Positions 45,253 through 55,302 of a stretch of DNA of 64,000 nt are shown piece by piece. A model generated the notes under the pieces. That model was given only the letters and a program-made list of their open reading frames with translations. It made no database searches and had not been told where the DNA came from. The DNA comes from JABWBD01 sp040768665. GTDB taxonomy: Bacteria; Planctomycetota; Planctomycetia; Pirellulales; Thermoguttaceae. Both the position numbers and the translations under genes were made by a program. Each line of letters begins with the position of its first letter. Within the stretch, counting starts at the first letter, position 1. The stretch covers positions 62,001-126,000 of the forward strand of contig JAXGMN010000034.1 of NCBI GenBank assembly GCA_040768665.1, given 5' to 3'.

Positions 45253-46638
45253 ATGGCAACGCAATCAACCAAGGCGACCGCCGGTCGGCAGCCGGACCCC
45301 GGTTGGGCCTGGTCCGTCTACCAGGCTGATGCCGAACGCCCCTGGAACCTCGCGCTCGCCGGCCACCTTTTCCGGCGAGCGGGTTTCGGGGCCACGTGGG
45401 ACCAACTCGAGCAGGCCAAGGCCGACGGTCCCAAGCGTTCGATCGATCGGCTCCTGCGGCCCGAAACGGACGTAGCAGCTTTCAACCGCAGACTCGACGA
45501 GATCGAAGTTTCGCTGGCCCAGTCGCAGTCGGCCGAATCCCTGCAGGCGTGGTGGCTGCGGCGGATGATCCAAACGCCGCAGCCGCTGTTGGAAAAAATG
45601 ACCCTCTTCTGGCACGGCCACTTCGCCACCAGCAACACGAAGGTCCAACGCTCCGACTTGATGATCAAGTACGTCCAGCAGTTGCGAGCCCATGCCCTGG
45701 GCAGCTACGCCGAGCTCCTCGCGGCCGTCGCGCACGATCCGGCCGTCTTCGTCGGGCTCGGCGCCGACGAGCAGCGCAAAGCCCGTCCCAGCGAGTCGTA
45801 TGCCCGCCAAGTGATGGTCTGGTCGGGCGTCGGGCCGGAAGAGATGTCGCAACGCGACATCCACGAGGTGGCCCGCGCTTTCACCGGCTGGTTTGTTCTC
45901 CGCGGCGAGATCCGGTTCGTCGAACGTGAGCACGACACGGGTGTGAAAAAGATCCTGGGCCGCGAGGGCCCGTTCACAGGAAAGGACGTGGTGCAGATTG
46001 CACTCACCCAGCAGTCGGTCCCGCGGATGGTGGTGAGAAAGCTGTATCGCTGGCTGATTTCGGAGACCGACGAGCCGAGCGATGCATTGCTTGCCCCGCT
46101 GGTCGAGCCGTTCGCCGAGAGTTACGACGTCGGAAAGCTCGTGGAGACGATGCTTCGATCGAACCTGTTCTTCTCGCCGGCCGCCTATCGGCAGAAGATC
46201 AAGTCCCCGGTCGAATTCGCTCTGGGAATCGTGCGTCCGTTGGAGAGTCTGGTGCCTACGGTGCAGATGGGCAACCATCTTGCCATGCTCGGCCAGGAAC
46301 TGGGAAACCCGCCCACGGCCCTGGGATGGGAGGGAGGCCGCTACTGGATCAACGAAGCGACGCTCTTGGGACGCGACAGCCTGGCCGTCTCGCTCCTGTC
46401 CGGCTCGGGCCCCTACGGCAACGCTTTGGACCCCGCGGCCGTGGCTCGCAAGCACGGTTGCAACGATGCCGCATCGGCCCGGCAATTCTTGCTCAAACTG
46501 TTTCTCCAGGACGACCTGGCGCCGGATGTCCGCACGGCCCTGCTGCGGACGGCGGCCGAGAGCGACGGCGACCTCTCGCAGCAGCTCCGCCGCTTCGCCC
46601 ACGCCATCGTCGTGCAACCCGAATTCCAACTCACCTGA
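45253..46638 (+). CDS. DUF1800 domain-containing protein
   Basis: A 461-aa protein. The N-terminal AGHLFRRAGFGATWDQLEQA and the later LLEKMTLFWHGHFATSNTKV are hallmarks of DUF1800. Further family traits are EVARAFTGWFV, the FTGKDVVQIAL region and the C-terminal VVQPEFQLT. In planctomycetes this family almost always occurs with a DUF1501 gene, as here, 21 bases downstream. The activity is unknown; the pair is thought to act at the cell surface. No clear signal peptide was seen. Confidence 0.93.
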   Translation: MATQSTKATAGRQPDPGWAWSVYQADAERPWNLALAGHLFRRAGFGATWDQLEQAKADGPKRSIDRLLRPETDVAAFNRRLDEIEVSLAQSQSAESLQAWWLRRMIQTPQPLLEKMTLFWHGHFATSNTKVQRSDLMIKYVQQLRAHALGSYAELLAAVAHDPAVFVGLGADEQRKARPSESYARQVMVWSGVGPEEMSQRDIHEVARAFTGWFVLRGEIRFVEREHDTGVKKILGREGPFTGKDVVQIALTQQSVPRMVVRKLYRWLISETDEPSDALLAPLVEPFAESYDVGKLVETMLRSNLFFSPAAYRQKIKSPVEFALGIVRPLESLVPTVQMGNHLAMLGQELGNPPTALGWEGGRYWINEATLLGRDSLAVSLLSGSGPYGNALDPAAVARKHGCNDAASARQFLLKLFLQDDLAPDVRTALLRTAAESDGDLSQQLRRFAHAIVVQPEFQLT

Positions 46639-46659
46639 GGTTATCCTCGGAGGCATACC

Positions 46660-47910
46660 ATGCCGCAGAATCGACGCGATTTTCTCAGATCGGCCTTGGG
46701 CGCATCGACGCTCTTGTCGTTTGCACCCACGATGCCGGTCTTCCTCGCTCGCTCCGCCCTGGCCGGCGCCGGTCGCCGCACCGAGGGAAATACGGCCCTG
46801 GTGATGATCGAACTGAACGGCGGCAACGACGGGCTCAACACGCTGGTGCCGTACACCGACGATGAGTACGCTCGGAGCCGGCCCACCATCCGCCTGCTGG
46901 AAAAAGACCTTCACAAGATCGGTTCCGACCTTGGTTTTCATCCGCGGATGGAAGAGTTCCGGCGACTGTATCAAGAAGGTCTCTTGAGTGTCGTCCAGGG
47001 GGTCGGCTATCCAAATCCCGACAACGACCACTTTACGGCGATGCGCGATTGGCATAGCGGCTGTCCGCATGACGCCACCTGCCAAACCGGTTGGGCTGGC
47101 CGCGCGATCGACCACGCATGCGATCCCGACCAGGGTAAGGTCCTCGGCCTGTTTGTCGGTCCCGGCAGCCGGCCGCTAGGATTGAACTCCGAGAAAGTGC
47201 CCGTCCCGTCGCTCCGATCGCTCGATCAGTGGAAACTCCGCTCGCTGGGCGGGAAGGATGAATCCGACCGTACCGAACTGGAGCAGGCTGTCGAGAAGCC
47301 CAGGCCGGGCGGCAATCGGCTGTTGGAGTTCGTCCAGCGAACCGCAGTCGGTGCCTACGCCGACAGCCGCACGATCCAGGAAGCCGCCGCCAGGCCCGCT
47401 GCCGACTACCCGCCCTATCAACTCGCCCAGCGGCTCCGCAGCGTCGCCGATATCATCCGCGCCGACTGCGGCGTTCGCATCTTCTTTACGGAGCTGGGCG
47501 GCGACGGTTTCGGCGGATTCGACAACCACGCCAACCAGATCGGCAACCACTGTGCCCTGCTGGAGCAGCTTTCCAAGTCGGTTGCCGCGTTCGTCGACGA
47601 CCTGAAACGAGAGAACCTGGCCGACCGCGTGCTCGTGGCAACATTCTCCGAGTTCGGCCGCACCGTCAAGGAGAACGGTCGCCGAGGCACCGACCACGGT
47701 GCTGCCGCGCCGATGTTTCTCGCCGGCGGTGGACTCAAGGGCGGCCTCGTCGGGAAACAGCCGACTCTCACGGAGCTCGAGAAAGGCGGCCTGAAGTTCC
47801 ACACCGATTTCCGCCGCGTCTATGCCACGCTCCTGGACCGGTGGCTCGGCTTCGACAGCGAATCGGCGCTGGGAGATCGGTACCAGCCGGTTGACCTTTT
47901 CCAGGCTTGA
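46660..47910 (+). CDS. DUF1501 family protein, Tat-exported
   Basis: A 416-aa protein with a twin-arginine signal (NRRDFLRSALGASTLLSFAP, residues 4-23). VMIELNGGNDGLNTLVPYTD is the family start, a sulfatase/alkaline-phosphatase-like fold; FGRTVKENGRRGTDHGAAAP is the conserved C-terminal metal-site region. It pairs with the upstream DUF1800 gene. The biochemical function is not established. Confidence 0.94.
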   Translation: MPQNRRDFLRSALGASTLLSFAPTMPVFLARSALAGAGRRTEGNTALVMIELNGGNDGLNTLVPYTDDEYARSRPTIRLLEKDLHKIGSDLGFHPRMEEFRRLYQEGLLSVVQGVGYPNPDNDHFTAMRDWHSGCPHDATCQTGWAGRAIDHACDPDQGKVLGLFVGPGSRPLGLNSEKVPVPSLRSLDQWKLRSLGGKDESDRTELEQAVEKPRPGGNRLLEFVQRTAVGAYADSRTIQEAAARPAADYPPYQLAQRLRSVADIIRADCGVRIFFTELGGDGFGGFDNHANQIGNHCALLEQLSKSVAAFVDDLKRENLADRVLVATFSEFGRTVKENGRRGTDHGAAAPMFLAGGGLKGGLVGKQPTLTELEKGGLKFHTDFRRVYATLLDRWLGFDSESALGDRYQPVDLFQA

Positions 47911-48116
47911 ATCCGGCCCGTCAGCCCGCCTGCCGGCATGGGGCTGCAACGGCTGCACTGCCCATGTGAGTGCAAGCCGCCGCGTTGAGGAAGAGCGGTT
48001 CGCCCGGCCGTCTGCTCAATCACCGCTCCTTTCGCGTTGCCGAAGAATGTACGGCTGTTCCTCTGGAACAGTTTCGTAACATTCATTAGCATTCCCCTGT
48101 TCGTGCGGGGGCAAGC
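47911..48116. other. Short intergenic region before MITE copy C
   Basis: No gene seen. With the MITE it forms a 364-base gap between the DUF1501 and ugd genes. Confidence 0.4.
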
Positions 48117-48125
48117 GGCGTGGCA

Positions 48126-48248
48126 GTAACCGTTCACGGGGCGGCCGGGGACTGGTCCTTTTTTCGGCTAATCGAGGCATTTCGCCGACAGAGACGTTGG
48201 CCGAAAACATGGACCTGTCCCCCTCTCTTCCGCCCCGTGAACGGTTAC
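48126..48248. mobile_element. 123-bp MITE, copy C, with 9-bp target duplication
   Basis: GTAACCGTTCACGGGG begins the element and its complement ends it. GGCGTGGCA (48117-48125) and GGCGTGGTA (48249-48257) flank it, a 9-base target duplication with one mismatch. Its length equals copy A. It lies 27 bases upstream of ugd, so it may affect that promoter. Confidence 0.85.
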
Positions 48249-48274
48249 GGCGTGGTAGAACAAGGAGGCGGATT

Positions 48275-49600
48275 ATGAAGATTACCATGATCGGAACCGG
48301 CTATGTCGGGCTCGTAACGGGAACCTGCCTCGCCGAAACGGGCAACGACGTCGTCTGTGTGGATCGGGATCGGGAAAAGGTTGCCGCTCTGCGGCGCGGC
48401 GAAGTCCCGATCTACGAGCCGGGGCTCACGGAATTGGTCAGACGAAACGCCGAAGCGGGTCGCCTCGTCTTCCTTGACGAACTGGCGCCGGCATTGCCCG
48501 CCTCTCGACTTGTCTTTCTCGCCGTCGGCACACCACCGGCAGACGACGGCTCGGTCGATCTGTCGGCCCTCTGGATGGCCGCGGAAGAGATCGCGGCCCA
48601 TCTGTCGCCCGAAACGATCGTTGTCGTCAAGAGCACCGTCCCGGTCGGCACGAACGCCGCCGTCGCCGTCCGGCTGGAGAAATTGGCGGGACGGCAGTGC
48701 CACGTGGCCAGCAATCCCGAGTTTCTCAAGGAAGGCGCGGCAATCGACGACTTCATGAAGCCCGACCGGATCGTAATCGGCGCCCGCTGCAAGGACGTCT
48801 TCGACGTCCTGGAAGATCTCTACCAACCGTATCTACGAACCGACAATCCGCTTTTGAAGATGTCGCCGGAAAGCGCCGAGATGACGAAGTACGCCGCCAA
48901 TTCGCTCCTGGCGACAAAGATCAGCTTCATCAACGAAATGGCCAATCTTTGCGAGAGCACCGGGGCCGACATCAACGACGTCCGCCGGGGCATCGGCCAC
49001 GACAGCCGGATCGGGTTCGCTTTTCTCTTTCCGGGAGTCGGATACGGCGGAAGCTGCTTTCCGAAGGACGTCCGCGCCCTGGCCGCAGTCGCCCGCGCTC
49101 ATGGACTGCCGGCCCGCATCCTGGATGCCGTGCACGCGGTGAACCAGCAGCAGAAGGAGGTGCTCTGGAACAAGATCGAGCGCCATTTCGGCGGCAACCT
49201 CGGCGACAAGACGATCGCGATCTGGGGACTCTCGTTCAAGCCGGGGACCGACGATATCCGCGAGGCGCCTTCTCTCGTACTTATCGATCGGCTGCTGGCC
49301 GCGGGCGCGACCCTGCGGGTGCACGACCCGGTGGCGTTGGAGAACATCTGCCGCAAGTACGGCGATCGCCTGGTCTACTGCCCGCACCGCGACCTCGCAC
49401 TGGACGGCGCCGATGCCCTGGCCATCCTCACCGAATGGAAGCAATACGTTCATCCCGATTTCGAGCGGATGCGAAGCCGTATGCGCCAGCCCGTCGTCTT
49501 CGATGGTCGCAATATCTACACCCCCGAAAGAATGCGGCAAGCAGGTTTCGGCTACTACAGTATCGGGCGGGCGCCGGTGGCGGGAAAGGATGAGGGATGA
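48275..49600 (+). CDS. ugd: UDP-glucose 6-dehydrogenase
   Basis: A 441-aa enzyme that oxidises UDP-glucose to UDP-glucuronate with NAD+, a precursor for acidic polysaccharides. The Rossmann opening is MIGTGYVGLVTGTCLAETG and the catalytic cysteine lies in GYGGSCFPKDVRAL (about residue 258). KYAANSLLATKISFINEMAN and the C-terminal KPGTDDIREAPS agree with the family. The ATG at 48275 follows AAGGAGG by 8 bases; an upstream in-frame extension would run into the MITE. Confidence 0.95.
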   Translation: MKITMIGTGYVGLVTGTCLAETGNDVVCVDRDREKVAALRRGEVPIYEPGLTELVRRNAEAGRLVFLDELAPALPASRLVFLAVGTPPADDGSVDLSALWMAAEEIAAHLSPETIVVVKSTVPVGTNAAVAVRLEKLAGRQCHVASNPEFLKEGAAIDDFMKPDRIVIGARCKDVFDVLEDLYQPYLRTDNPLLKMSPESAEMTKYAANSLLATKISFINEMANLCESTGADINDVRRGIGHDSRIGFAFLFPGVGYGGSCFPKDVRALAAVARAHGLPARILDAVHAVNQQQKEVLWNKIERHFGGNLGDKTIAIWGLSFKPGTDDIREAPSLVLIDRLLAAGATLRVHDPVALENICRKYGDRLVYCPHRDLALDGADALAILTEWKQYVHPDFERMRSRMRQPVVFDGRNIYTPERMRQAGFGYYSIGRAPVAGKDEG

Positions 49601-49608
49601 GAACGCGG

Positions 49609-50373
49609 TCAGGTTCCGCCGGTTGAGGCGGAACCGGCTGTCAGAACGCCGCGCCAATATGCCGGCATACCGTCCCAGGCCAACTGATAAGTCTCTTCCA
49701 GCGGCACCGGCACGTACACTTCCGGCGTCAAGAATAGCGGCATCTCAGGCAGCGCGTCGCCGACCGCGACCGGTTCGATAAATGCCTCTGCGCCGGAACC
49801 GCCGATATAAGCGACGCAAGTCAAGCGTTTATCGTCCGGCAATGTAAACCTGTCTTCGCCCTCTTCACCCCAAATCGCCGGATGAATTCCTTGCGGGTCC
49901 CGGCGGCCGGGCGGGAACAGATCGACGATCAGCAGGTGAACGCCCGCCGCGAGCGCCTCGTGAGCCTTACGCACAAAGGCATCGAATCCGTGGCGGTTGT
50001 TCTTGTTCCCCGGCGAGACGATTTCGAGGATCGCGACGACCTGGTGGTTGCTCACGTGGCGAATGGCGACGAGCTTCGCCTTGGCAGCGTATCGATTCGC
50101 TTCGGAGCGCATCCGGATGCGGACGTTGGGCGGGGCGGTGGCCAGCGCCAACCCACCCTCCAGCGGACCGACTTCCGGCGTCACAACATCGCCGCTCGGC
50201 CTGCGCAGGCTCAGCACGTCGGGGCCAAGGCCGCCCGCGAACTGCTCGGGCAGAGCATAGTAATCAGACGGCAAGAGACCGCCGTTAAGGGCCCGGGAGA
50301 CCTCGGTGATCCAATCATGATGAAACGCGTGAAAAATACCGGCTTCGACGCGCGTCCAATCGTGGATAGCCAT
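49609..50373 (-). CDS. DUF4058 family protein
   Basis: About 254 aa from the ATG at 50373, chosen because MAIHDWTRVEAGIFHAFHHD is the usual family start (an earlier start adds 14 unrelated residues). The conserved VVAILEIVSPGNKNNRHGFD (about 120) followed by HLLIVDLFPPGRRDP resembles Uma2/PD-(D/E)XK-like proteins, which are expanded in planctomycetes and cyanobacteria. The function is unknown. It converges on ugd. Confidence 0.85.
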   Translation of the reverse strand: MAIHDWTRVEAGIFHAFHHDWITEVSRALNGGLLPSDYYALPEQFAGGLGPDVLSLRRPSGDVVTPEVGPLEGGLALATAPPNVRIRMRSEANRYAAKAKLVAIRHVSNHQVVAILEIVSPGNKNNRHGFDAFVRKAHEALAAGVHLLIVDLFPPGRRDPQGIHPAIWGEEGEDRFTLPDDKRLTCVAYIGGSGAEAFIEPVAVGDALPEMPLFLTPEVYVPVPLEETYQLAWDGMPAYWRGVLTAGSASTGGT

Positions 50374-50459
50374 GACTCCGAGTCCTTGAAGGGAGAACGG
50401 TCCGCAAGCTGCCATCCCTATTCTATCTGCTGACGATCCCAGCGGACAACTGGCGACCG

Positions 50460-50684
50460 TTACTCCATCGCGCTGATGAACTCTTCAACGGTAATGTCCG
50501 CCGAGCGAATCAAGCTTCGCAGCGTTCCCTTTGCGATTTCTTTGTGGTCGGGAACTGACAACGTAGCTTGATGCCCCTCTCGCACGAGAACGATGTGGCT
50601 GCCGCTCTGGCGAACCTGCACCCATCCGAGCGACTCGAACGCCTTCACAGCGTCCCGGCCGCTGATTCGCGGTAAAGGAACCAT
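50460..50684 (-). CDS. hicA: HicA-family mRNA interferase toxin
   Basis: A 74-aa dsRBD-like protein. LPRISGRDAVKAFESLGW and RQSGSHIVLVREGH include the catalytic histidine in GSH. Toxins of this family cut mRNA and are neutralised by HicB. The start overlaps the hicB stop by one base, so the order is antitoxin then toxin. Confidence 0.9.
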   Translation of the reverse strand: MVPLPRISGRDAVKAFESLGWVQVRQSGSHIVLVREGHQATLSVPDHKEIAKGTLRSLIRSADITVEEFISAME

Positions 50685-50890
50685 TACGCGGTAACCTCCA
50701 CCTGACGTGTTTCGACCGTCAGCGGCAGCCCGCGCTCCGACCGCACCTCCAAGCAGACTTTGATTGCGTCTTGCACATTGGCAAGGGCCTCATCCTTGGT
50801 CGTGCCTTGGCTGACGCAGCCCGGAATGGAGGGGCACTCGACAACCCAAACACCGTCTTCGTCGCGGTCAATCGTAACGAGAAATCTCAT
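50684..50890 (-). CDS. hicB: HicB-family antitoxin
   Basis: A 68-aa partial RNase H-fold protein. DGVWVVECPSIPGCVSQGTT and KDEALANVQDAIKVCLEVR are the HicB signature. A DNA-binding C-terminal domain is absent, as in the short HicB type, so autoregulation may be weak or use the complex. It lies directly upstream of hicA. Confidence 0.9.
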   Translation of the reverse strand: MRFLVTIDRDEDGVWVVECPSIPGCVSQGTTKDEALANVQDAIKVCLEVRSERGLPLTVETRQVEVTA

Positions 50891-50997
50891 TCAATCAACT
50901 CCATCACGTTGCTCCAAATACCTAGTTTACCAAAACCGGAGGCCGATAACCAACAAGCCGATCCGCCGGGCTTCGCCTTCGGCAATCTCATCACTCA

Positions 50998-53900
50998 TCA
51001 CTCATCTCTCATACAGGTGGAGTCCACCCCAAACCCCTTCACCTCTCCTTTCTCCGTCGCAAACACCACCACGGGCCCCTCGCGAGTCTCGATGGTCTCG
51101 GCGAATGTCGGTCGTCCGGTCACCTTGCCAAGTCGGACGATCTGGCCGGCCCGGTCGAGCGCCGCAACCGTGCCGTCTTCGCAGCCGACCACGACCCATG
51201 GCGTGTTCGCGTTCGACGGCGTGACGCAACGCAGTGAAACCGGCGGACTGGCCAGGCGGGTCGACCATACCTTGTGGCATTGCGAATCCAGTGCCACGAC
51301 CAGTCCCTCGGAAATGCCCACGACCATTTCCCTCTTGCCGTCGCCGTCGAGATCGGCGACGTCCATGTCGCGCATGCGCGATCGCTCGGCGTTGGATGCG
51401 CCGGGACCGAACTGGGCATTGTAAAGCGGCTGGCCTTCTTGGGAGTAGACGGTCACCCGGTTCCACGTGCCATTGATCGCCGTTGCTACTTCTTTTTTAC
51501 CGTCGCCGTCGAGATCCTCGTAGAACAGCCCGGTGCGGTTCTGAGCCGACCACCCGCCGACGTACGCGTGCCCGGCGGGCACTCCGTAGTAGCCTCGCCC
51601 GGTTTCGGTGAGCGTCCGGCTGTTGACGATTGCGAGCGTGTCTGTGCCGTTGAGCCAGCGAGCGATCAGCAGATTTCGGCTTTTGTCGGGGCCGTCGACG
51701 AGCAAAAACGTGCGGCCCGGGCCCCAGAAGATCGGCATGCGTTTGACGAGATTGCCGCCCTCGTCGAGGATTTCCAGCGTGCAGGCGCTGCCGACAAATA
51801 GCCGGCTCTTTTTGCCGTCAAACGCGCCGGTATGCAATCCATGAATCCCCTCGTGGCCCGGGGCCGTTTTGAACCAGTAGGTCTTGGCCGCTTCATAGAC
51901 GGCCGGGTCCATTTGGGAGGTGAAGGTCCAGCGTCGCTTGCCGTTTGCGTCGAACGCGACAACCTGCTCATCCACGCAGCCGGCCAGGAGCAGTTCTTGA
52001 TCCGCCCACCAATGGATAGCGCGGATGTTTCCGTCGGCCTCGAGCTGCCGGATCTCCTTGCCATCGAGCCCCAAGATATGAATCTTGCGACCTTCGGCGA
52101 CACAGGTCTGCGGGCCTTCGGCGGAAAGGATTCCGGTCATCGCCGCGGGCCTGCCGCCAATCTGGGCCGTCATCGCGGTGGGCAATGCCGCAGCGGCCGG
52201 GAATTCCGGTCTGGCCGCAGCCGCGATCGCCTGATCGCGCAGCCTTCCGCCGTCGAGTTGAAGACGCTTCAGCGTCGCAACCAGCCGGGCGTGCGATTCC
52301 GCAGACGGCATCGCTCCGCTAAGTACGTGGCGGCCGGCGGGCAAGGCGATCGTGGAAGCACCTTGCCTCGCGTTCGCTCTTGCCGGTTCGCCGTTCAGAC
52401 GAAGATCGTCCGCGCCGGCGACGCTGAGGCTCAGTTCGGTTGACTCCGCGGCCACGATGTGCAACTCTCCACGGGCGAAGTCCCAGTCGAGATCGACCGG
52501 CCTCCCTGCCGATGCAAGCATGGCATGGGTCGCCGCGCGGGCGTGCAGATGGTCTTCTGCCACGATCACCAGCTCGCCTTCCGATTCGCCATACGGTCCG
52601 ACGGACGCCAATGCCGGCTCGGGCAGCGCCAACACGGCGGCGTTGGCCGCCAGCCGGTTGCACAGAACCGTCTTCTCCGCCGACACCGGAGCGACGACAT
52701 AGAACGCAACGCGATGCTCACCGGCCTGGACCGCGCCGGTCCAGGCCAAATGGACTGCACCGCCTCCGCTTCGCGCCTCCTGGACGTCGCAGCTCCTAAG
52801 CTCTACGGCGGGCGACGAATTCGTGGCGGCCAGCCGGATCGCCTGCTCCTTCGCATTCCACGATCCCCCAAGCGTTTCCCAGCTCGTGACCACCTTCATG
52901 TTTTGGGTCTCGGTGTCGAAGGCGAGGTCGTCGACCACCAGTGCATAGCGGCCGGTCCGCTGCGAAACAGTTCGCCGCCAGTTGCAGAATGCCGCCGACG
53001 GCACTTGGCCGACCACGGTAGCCGCCGGTCCGACCACGTCGCAGTGCACCAGGGCCGCATCCATGGCAACGCTCGGCTCGACCATTCCGTCGGCGCTCGT
53101 GAGCACCTGGTTGTGATAGCCGTGGAGCACGGTCCGACCGCCGAGACGCAACTCCAGGATGTCGAACGTATGATACGGGTTCCGCGAGGCGCCGTTGAAA
53201 CCGTCCAGGAGGAGATAGTCTCCACCGGCATCCGGAGCGCTTCGCCAACTGGCGACGTAGAACGACTGCTCGAACGGCAGTCCGCTTCCTCGCGAATTCC
53301 AGGCGGGCTCGGAAAGGCGAAGAACGCTCCACTCGCCCACCAGATCCGTCGGCTGCTGCGGCTGGATCTTTTCGTCCGGCCAGAACGACTGGCCTAGGCG
53401 GAAAACATCGGTGTCCACGCCCGTCCGCTCTCGATACGTCACCCAGCGGCCGTCGCCGGTCAGGTAGGCGGTCTTGTTGAGAAAGCCCATCGACGCGGAG
53501 TTGAGGGCCCAGTCGGGCACTCGCCCGGAAATCAGAGTCTCCTGGCCGCGAAGGAGGTTGCCGAGAACGCTGTTTTCCAGCGGCTTTCGATCGCCGGTGA
53601 GCACCAGGTAGGTCAGGATGGGGGCGATTCCGGTGTTGTACCAGAAGAGGTTGTCGCTCTCGCCGGCGATCCAGGCATGCTCGTGGAGTGAGTGGAATGC
53701 CAGCTCGCCTCCCCGCACGCACTGGGCCCAGACGGGACTGGGATAGTCCTTCTGAAAGTACCGGCCAAGGCAGTAGAGCGAGATCGCCGACCACTGCCCA
53801 TGCCGCGATCCGACGTGTGCCGGCGGCTCGCGAAGGCTGTAGATCCCCTCGTTCTTGCGGTGATTGAGTTGGCGGGCGAAGGCATTGGTGATCTTCAGCC

Positions 53901-55302
53901 GCTCTTCGTCGGTGAAGACGGGGCTCTCTTCGATCAGGTCCCAGAAGAGGATCGCCATGTGGGCGTTGTAGTGGTAGAAGCCGGCCAGCGGGTCGTGCTT
54001 GTTCTCGATCCGTTCGCCGTCGATCTCTTCGATGTCCCTGATCGCCTTCTCGTCGGGGAAGGAAAGCCGCACGACCTCGCGGGCGCTGTGTCGGTCGCCG
54101 GTCATGTAGTACATCGCCATTTGCTTGCTGATGCTTGTCCATCCGAAATAACCGACGGAGCCGTAGCCCTTGGAGGCCTCCCAGGTCTCGAATTGTCGGA
54201 TATCCGTCGGGGGCGTGATTCCCTTGCTGAGCCGGGTTTCCATCGTCCAGCCGATCGACAACTCGCCCTGTTCCACCGGTGTTTTCGACACGATCGCCGC
54301 CAGGGCGTTGGCGCCCTCGCTGATCCCGACCGTGTCGCTACCGCCGACCACGATGACGCCGCAACCGTTGCCGAACGGGTTGTGAACCGACCGGAGGACA
54401 TACCCTTCCGGGCCCGGGTACTTGAGATCGACGAGGCAGTAATACAGGTCGTAGAGAGCCGACATCGCTCGATTGGTAGAGCGATTGCCCAGGACGATGA
54501 GACTGCCTTGAAACGGCACGGCGGCTTGCGGCGAGTCGTCGGCGACGATCGGCAACGCCGCTCCGGTCCGCTTCCGGATCTCCTCCTGGATCACCCCGGC
54601 CGCCGTGTCGTAAATTCCCGATTGCGGCACGACAATGGCGGCCGCCGGCTTCCCGTCTCGAACCAGGGGGATCTCGAGATGCAGATCTTTCAGCTTGTCG
54701 TACTGCGGCGGAACCGGGGGCGGAGGTGGAGGCGGCGGAGGAGGGAACCCGCCGACGATTCGCACATCGGTGACCAGGACGCTCGGGGTAGGCTCCCGGT
54801 GTGTGTAAAGATAGACCATCGCCTGCGTCGTGTCGGGCGGGGCAGTTCCCCTGACGGCGACCTCGGAAAACTCGCTCGCAGACGTCGCGCGGAGGCTCGT
54901 CTGGACGTACTTGTGAGACGGGAGAAAGCGGAGTTGCAGGTAGGCGCCGCCGCTCGAACGGCCTTCCACCGCCCGCACCTTCGCGGTTGCTTGATAGGTT
55001 TCGCCAGCCTTGAGGGCGAACGTCTGCACGACTCCGATCTCCGCGGTCGGATCGCCGTCGTCGATGCACAAGGCTTTGCCGCCCGGCACTTCCGCCACCG
55101 ATAGCTTCTGTTGCTTGCCTCCGCCGCCGTATCGGGACCAGCCCCGCGGCGGGCCGCTCGCGTCGGTCCCTTGATCGTAGGCACCGTTTTGCAGCGACAC
55201 TTCAAAGAGTTCCCGCTTTTCCTCGCCCGGTGCTGGGCCTGCGGAGAGCATCACCGACAAGGCGGCGAAAACGCCGCAAAGGTACCTTGGGCGGGTTTTC
55301 AT
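50998..55302 (-). CDS. Giant secreted multidomain protein with C-terminal propeller
   Basis: A 1434-aa protein from the ATG at 55302, which overlaps the upstream lyase stop by four bases and precedes a signal (YLCGVFAALSVMLSAGPAPG). The N-terminal 190 residues look like a carbohydrate-binding sandwich; then comes a run of ten prolines. Residues about 200-400 resemble the N-terminal domain of alpha-glucuronidase/heparinase-like proteins (IVVPQSGIYDTAAGVIQEEI, LIVLGNRSTNRAMSALYDLY). The middle is an alpha/alpha barrel (AYHLH-type helices, GRYFQKDYPSPVWAQC). The C-terminal 330 residues form a beta-propeller with FG-GAP-like calcium motifs (DLDGDGKREMVVG). The role is probably polysaccharide binding or cleavage; the enzyme family was not assigned. 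Confidence 0.7.
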   Translation of the reverse strand: MKTRPRYLCGVFAALSVMLSAGPAPGEEKRELFEVSLQNGAYDQGTDASGPPRGWSRYGGGGKQQKLSVAEVPGGKALCIDDGDPTAEIGVVQTFALKAGETYQATAKVRAVEGRSSGGAYLQLRFLPSHKYVQTSLRATSASEFSEVAVRGTAPPDTTQAMVYLYTHREPTPSVLVTDVRIVGGFPPPPPPPPPPVPPQYDKLKDLHLEIPLVRDGKPAAAIVVPQSGIYDTAAGVIQEEIRKRTGAALPIVADDSPQAAVPFQGSLIVLGNRSTNRAMSALYDLYYCLVDLKYPGPEGYVLRSVHNPFGNGCGVIVVGGSDTVGISEGANALAAIVSKTPVEQGELSIGWTMETRLSKGITPPTDIRQFETWEASKGYGSVGYFGWTSISKQMAMYYMTGDRHSAREVVRLSFPDEKAIRDIEEIDGERIENKHDPLAGFYHYNAHMAILFWDLIEESPVFTDEERLKITNAFARQLNHRKNEGIYSLREPPAHVGSRHGQWSAISLYCLGRYFQKDYPSPVWAQCVRGGELAFHSLHEHAWIAGESDNLFWYNTGIAPILTYLVLTGDRKPLENSVLGNLLRGQETLISGRVPDWALNSASMGFLNKTAYLTGDGRWVTYRERTGVDTDVFRLGQSFWPDEKIQPQQPTDLVGEWSVLRLSEPAWNSRGSGLPFEQSFYVASWRSAPDAGGDYLLLDGFNGASRNPYHTFDILELRLGGRTVLHGYHNQVLTSADGMVEPSVAMDAALVHCDVVGPAATVVGQVPSAAFCNWRRTVSQRTGRYALVVDDLAFDTETQNMKVVTSWETLGGSWNAKEQAIRLAATNSSPAVELRSCDVQEARSGGGAVHLAWTGAVQAGEHRVAFYVVAPVSAEKTVLCNRLAANAAVLALPEPALASVGPYGESEGELVIVAEDHLHARAATHAMLASAGRPVDLDWDFARGELHIVAAESTELSLSVAGADDLRLNGEPARANARQGASTIALPAGRHVLSGAMPSAESHARLVATLKRLQLDGGRLRDQAIAAAARPEFPAAAALPTAMTAQIGGRPAAMTGILSAEGPQTCVAEGRKIHILGLDGKEIRQLEADGNIRAIHWWADQELLLAGCVDEQVVAFDANGKRRWTFTSQMDPAVYEAAKTYWFKTAPGHEGIHGLHTGAFDGKKSRLFVGSACTLEILDEGGNLVKRMPIFWGPGRTFLLVDGPDKSRNLLIARWLNGTDTLAIVNSRTLTETGRGYYGVPAGHAYVGGWSAQNRTGLFYEDLDGDGKKEVATAINGTWNRVTVYSQEGQPLYNAQFGPGASNAERSRMRDMDVADLDGDGKREMVVGISEGLVVALDSQCHKVWSTRLASPPVSLRCVTPSNANTPWVVVGCEDGTVAALDRAGQIVRLGKVTGRPTFAETIETREGPVVVFATEKGEVKGFGVDSTCMRDE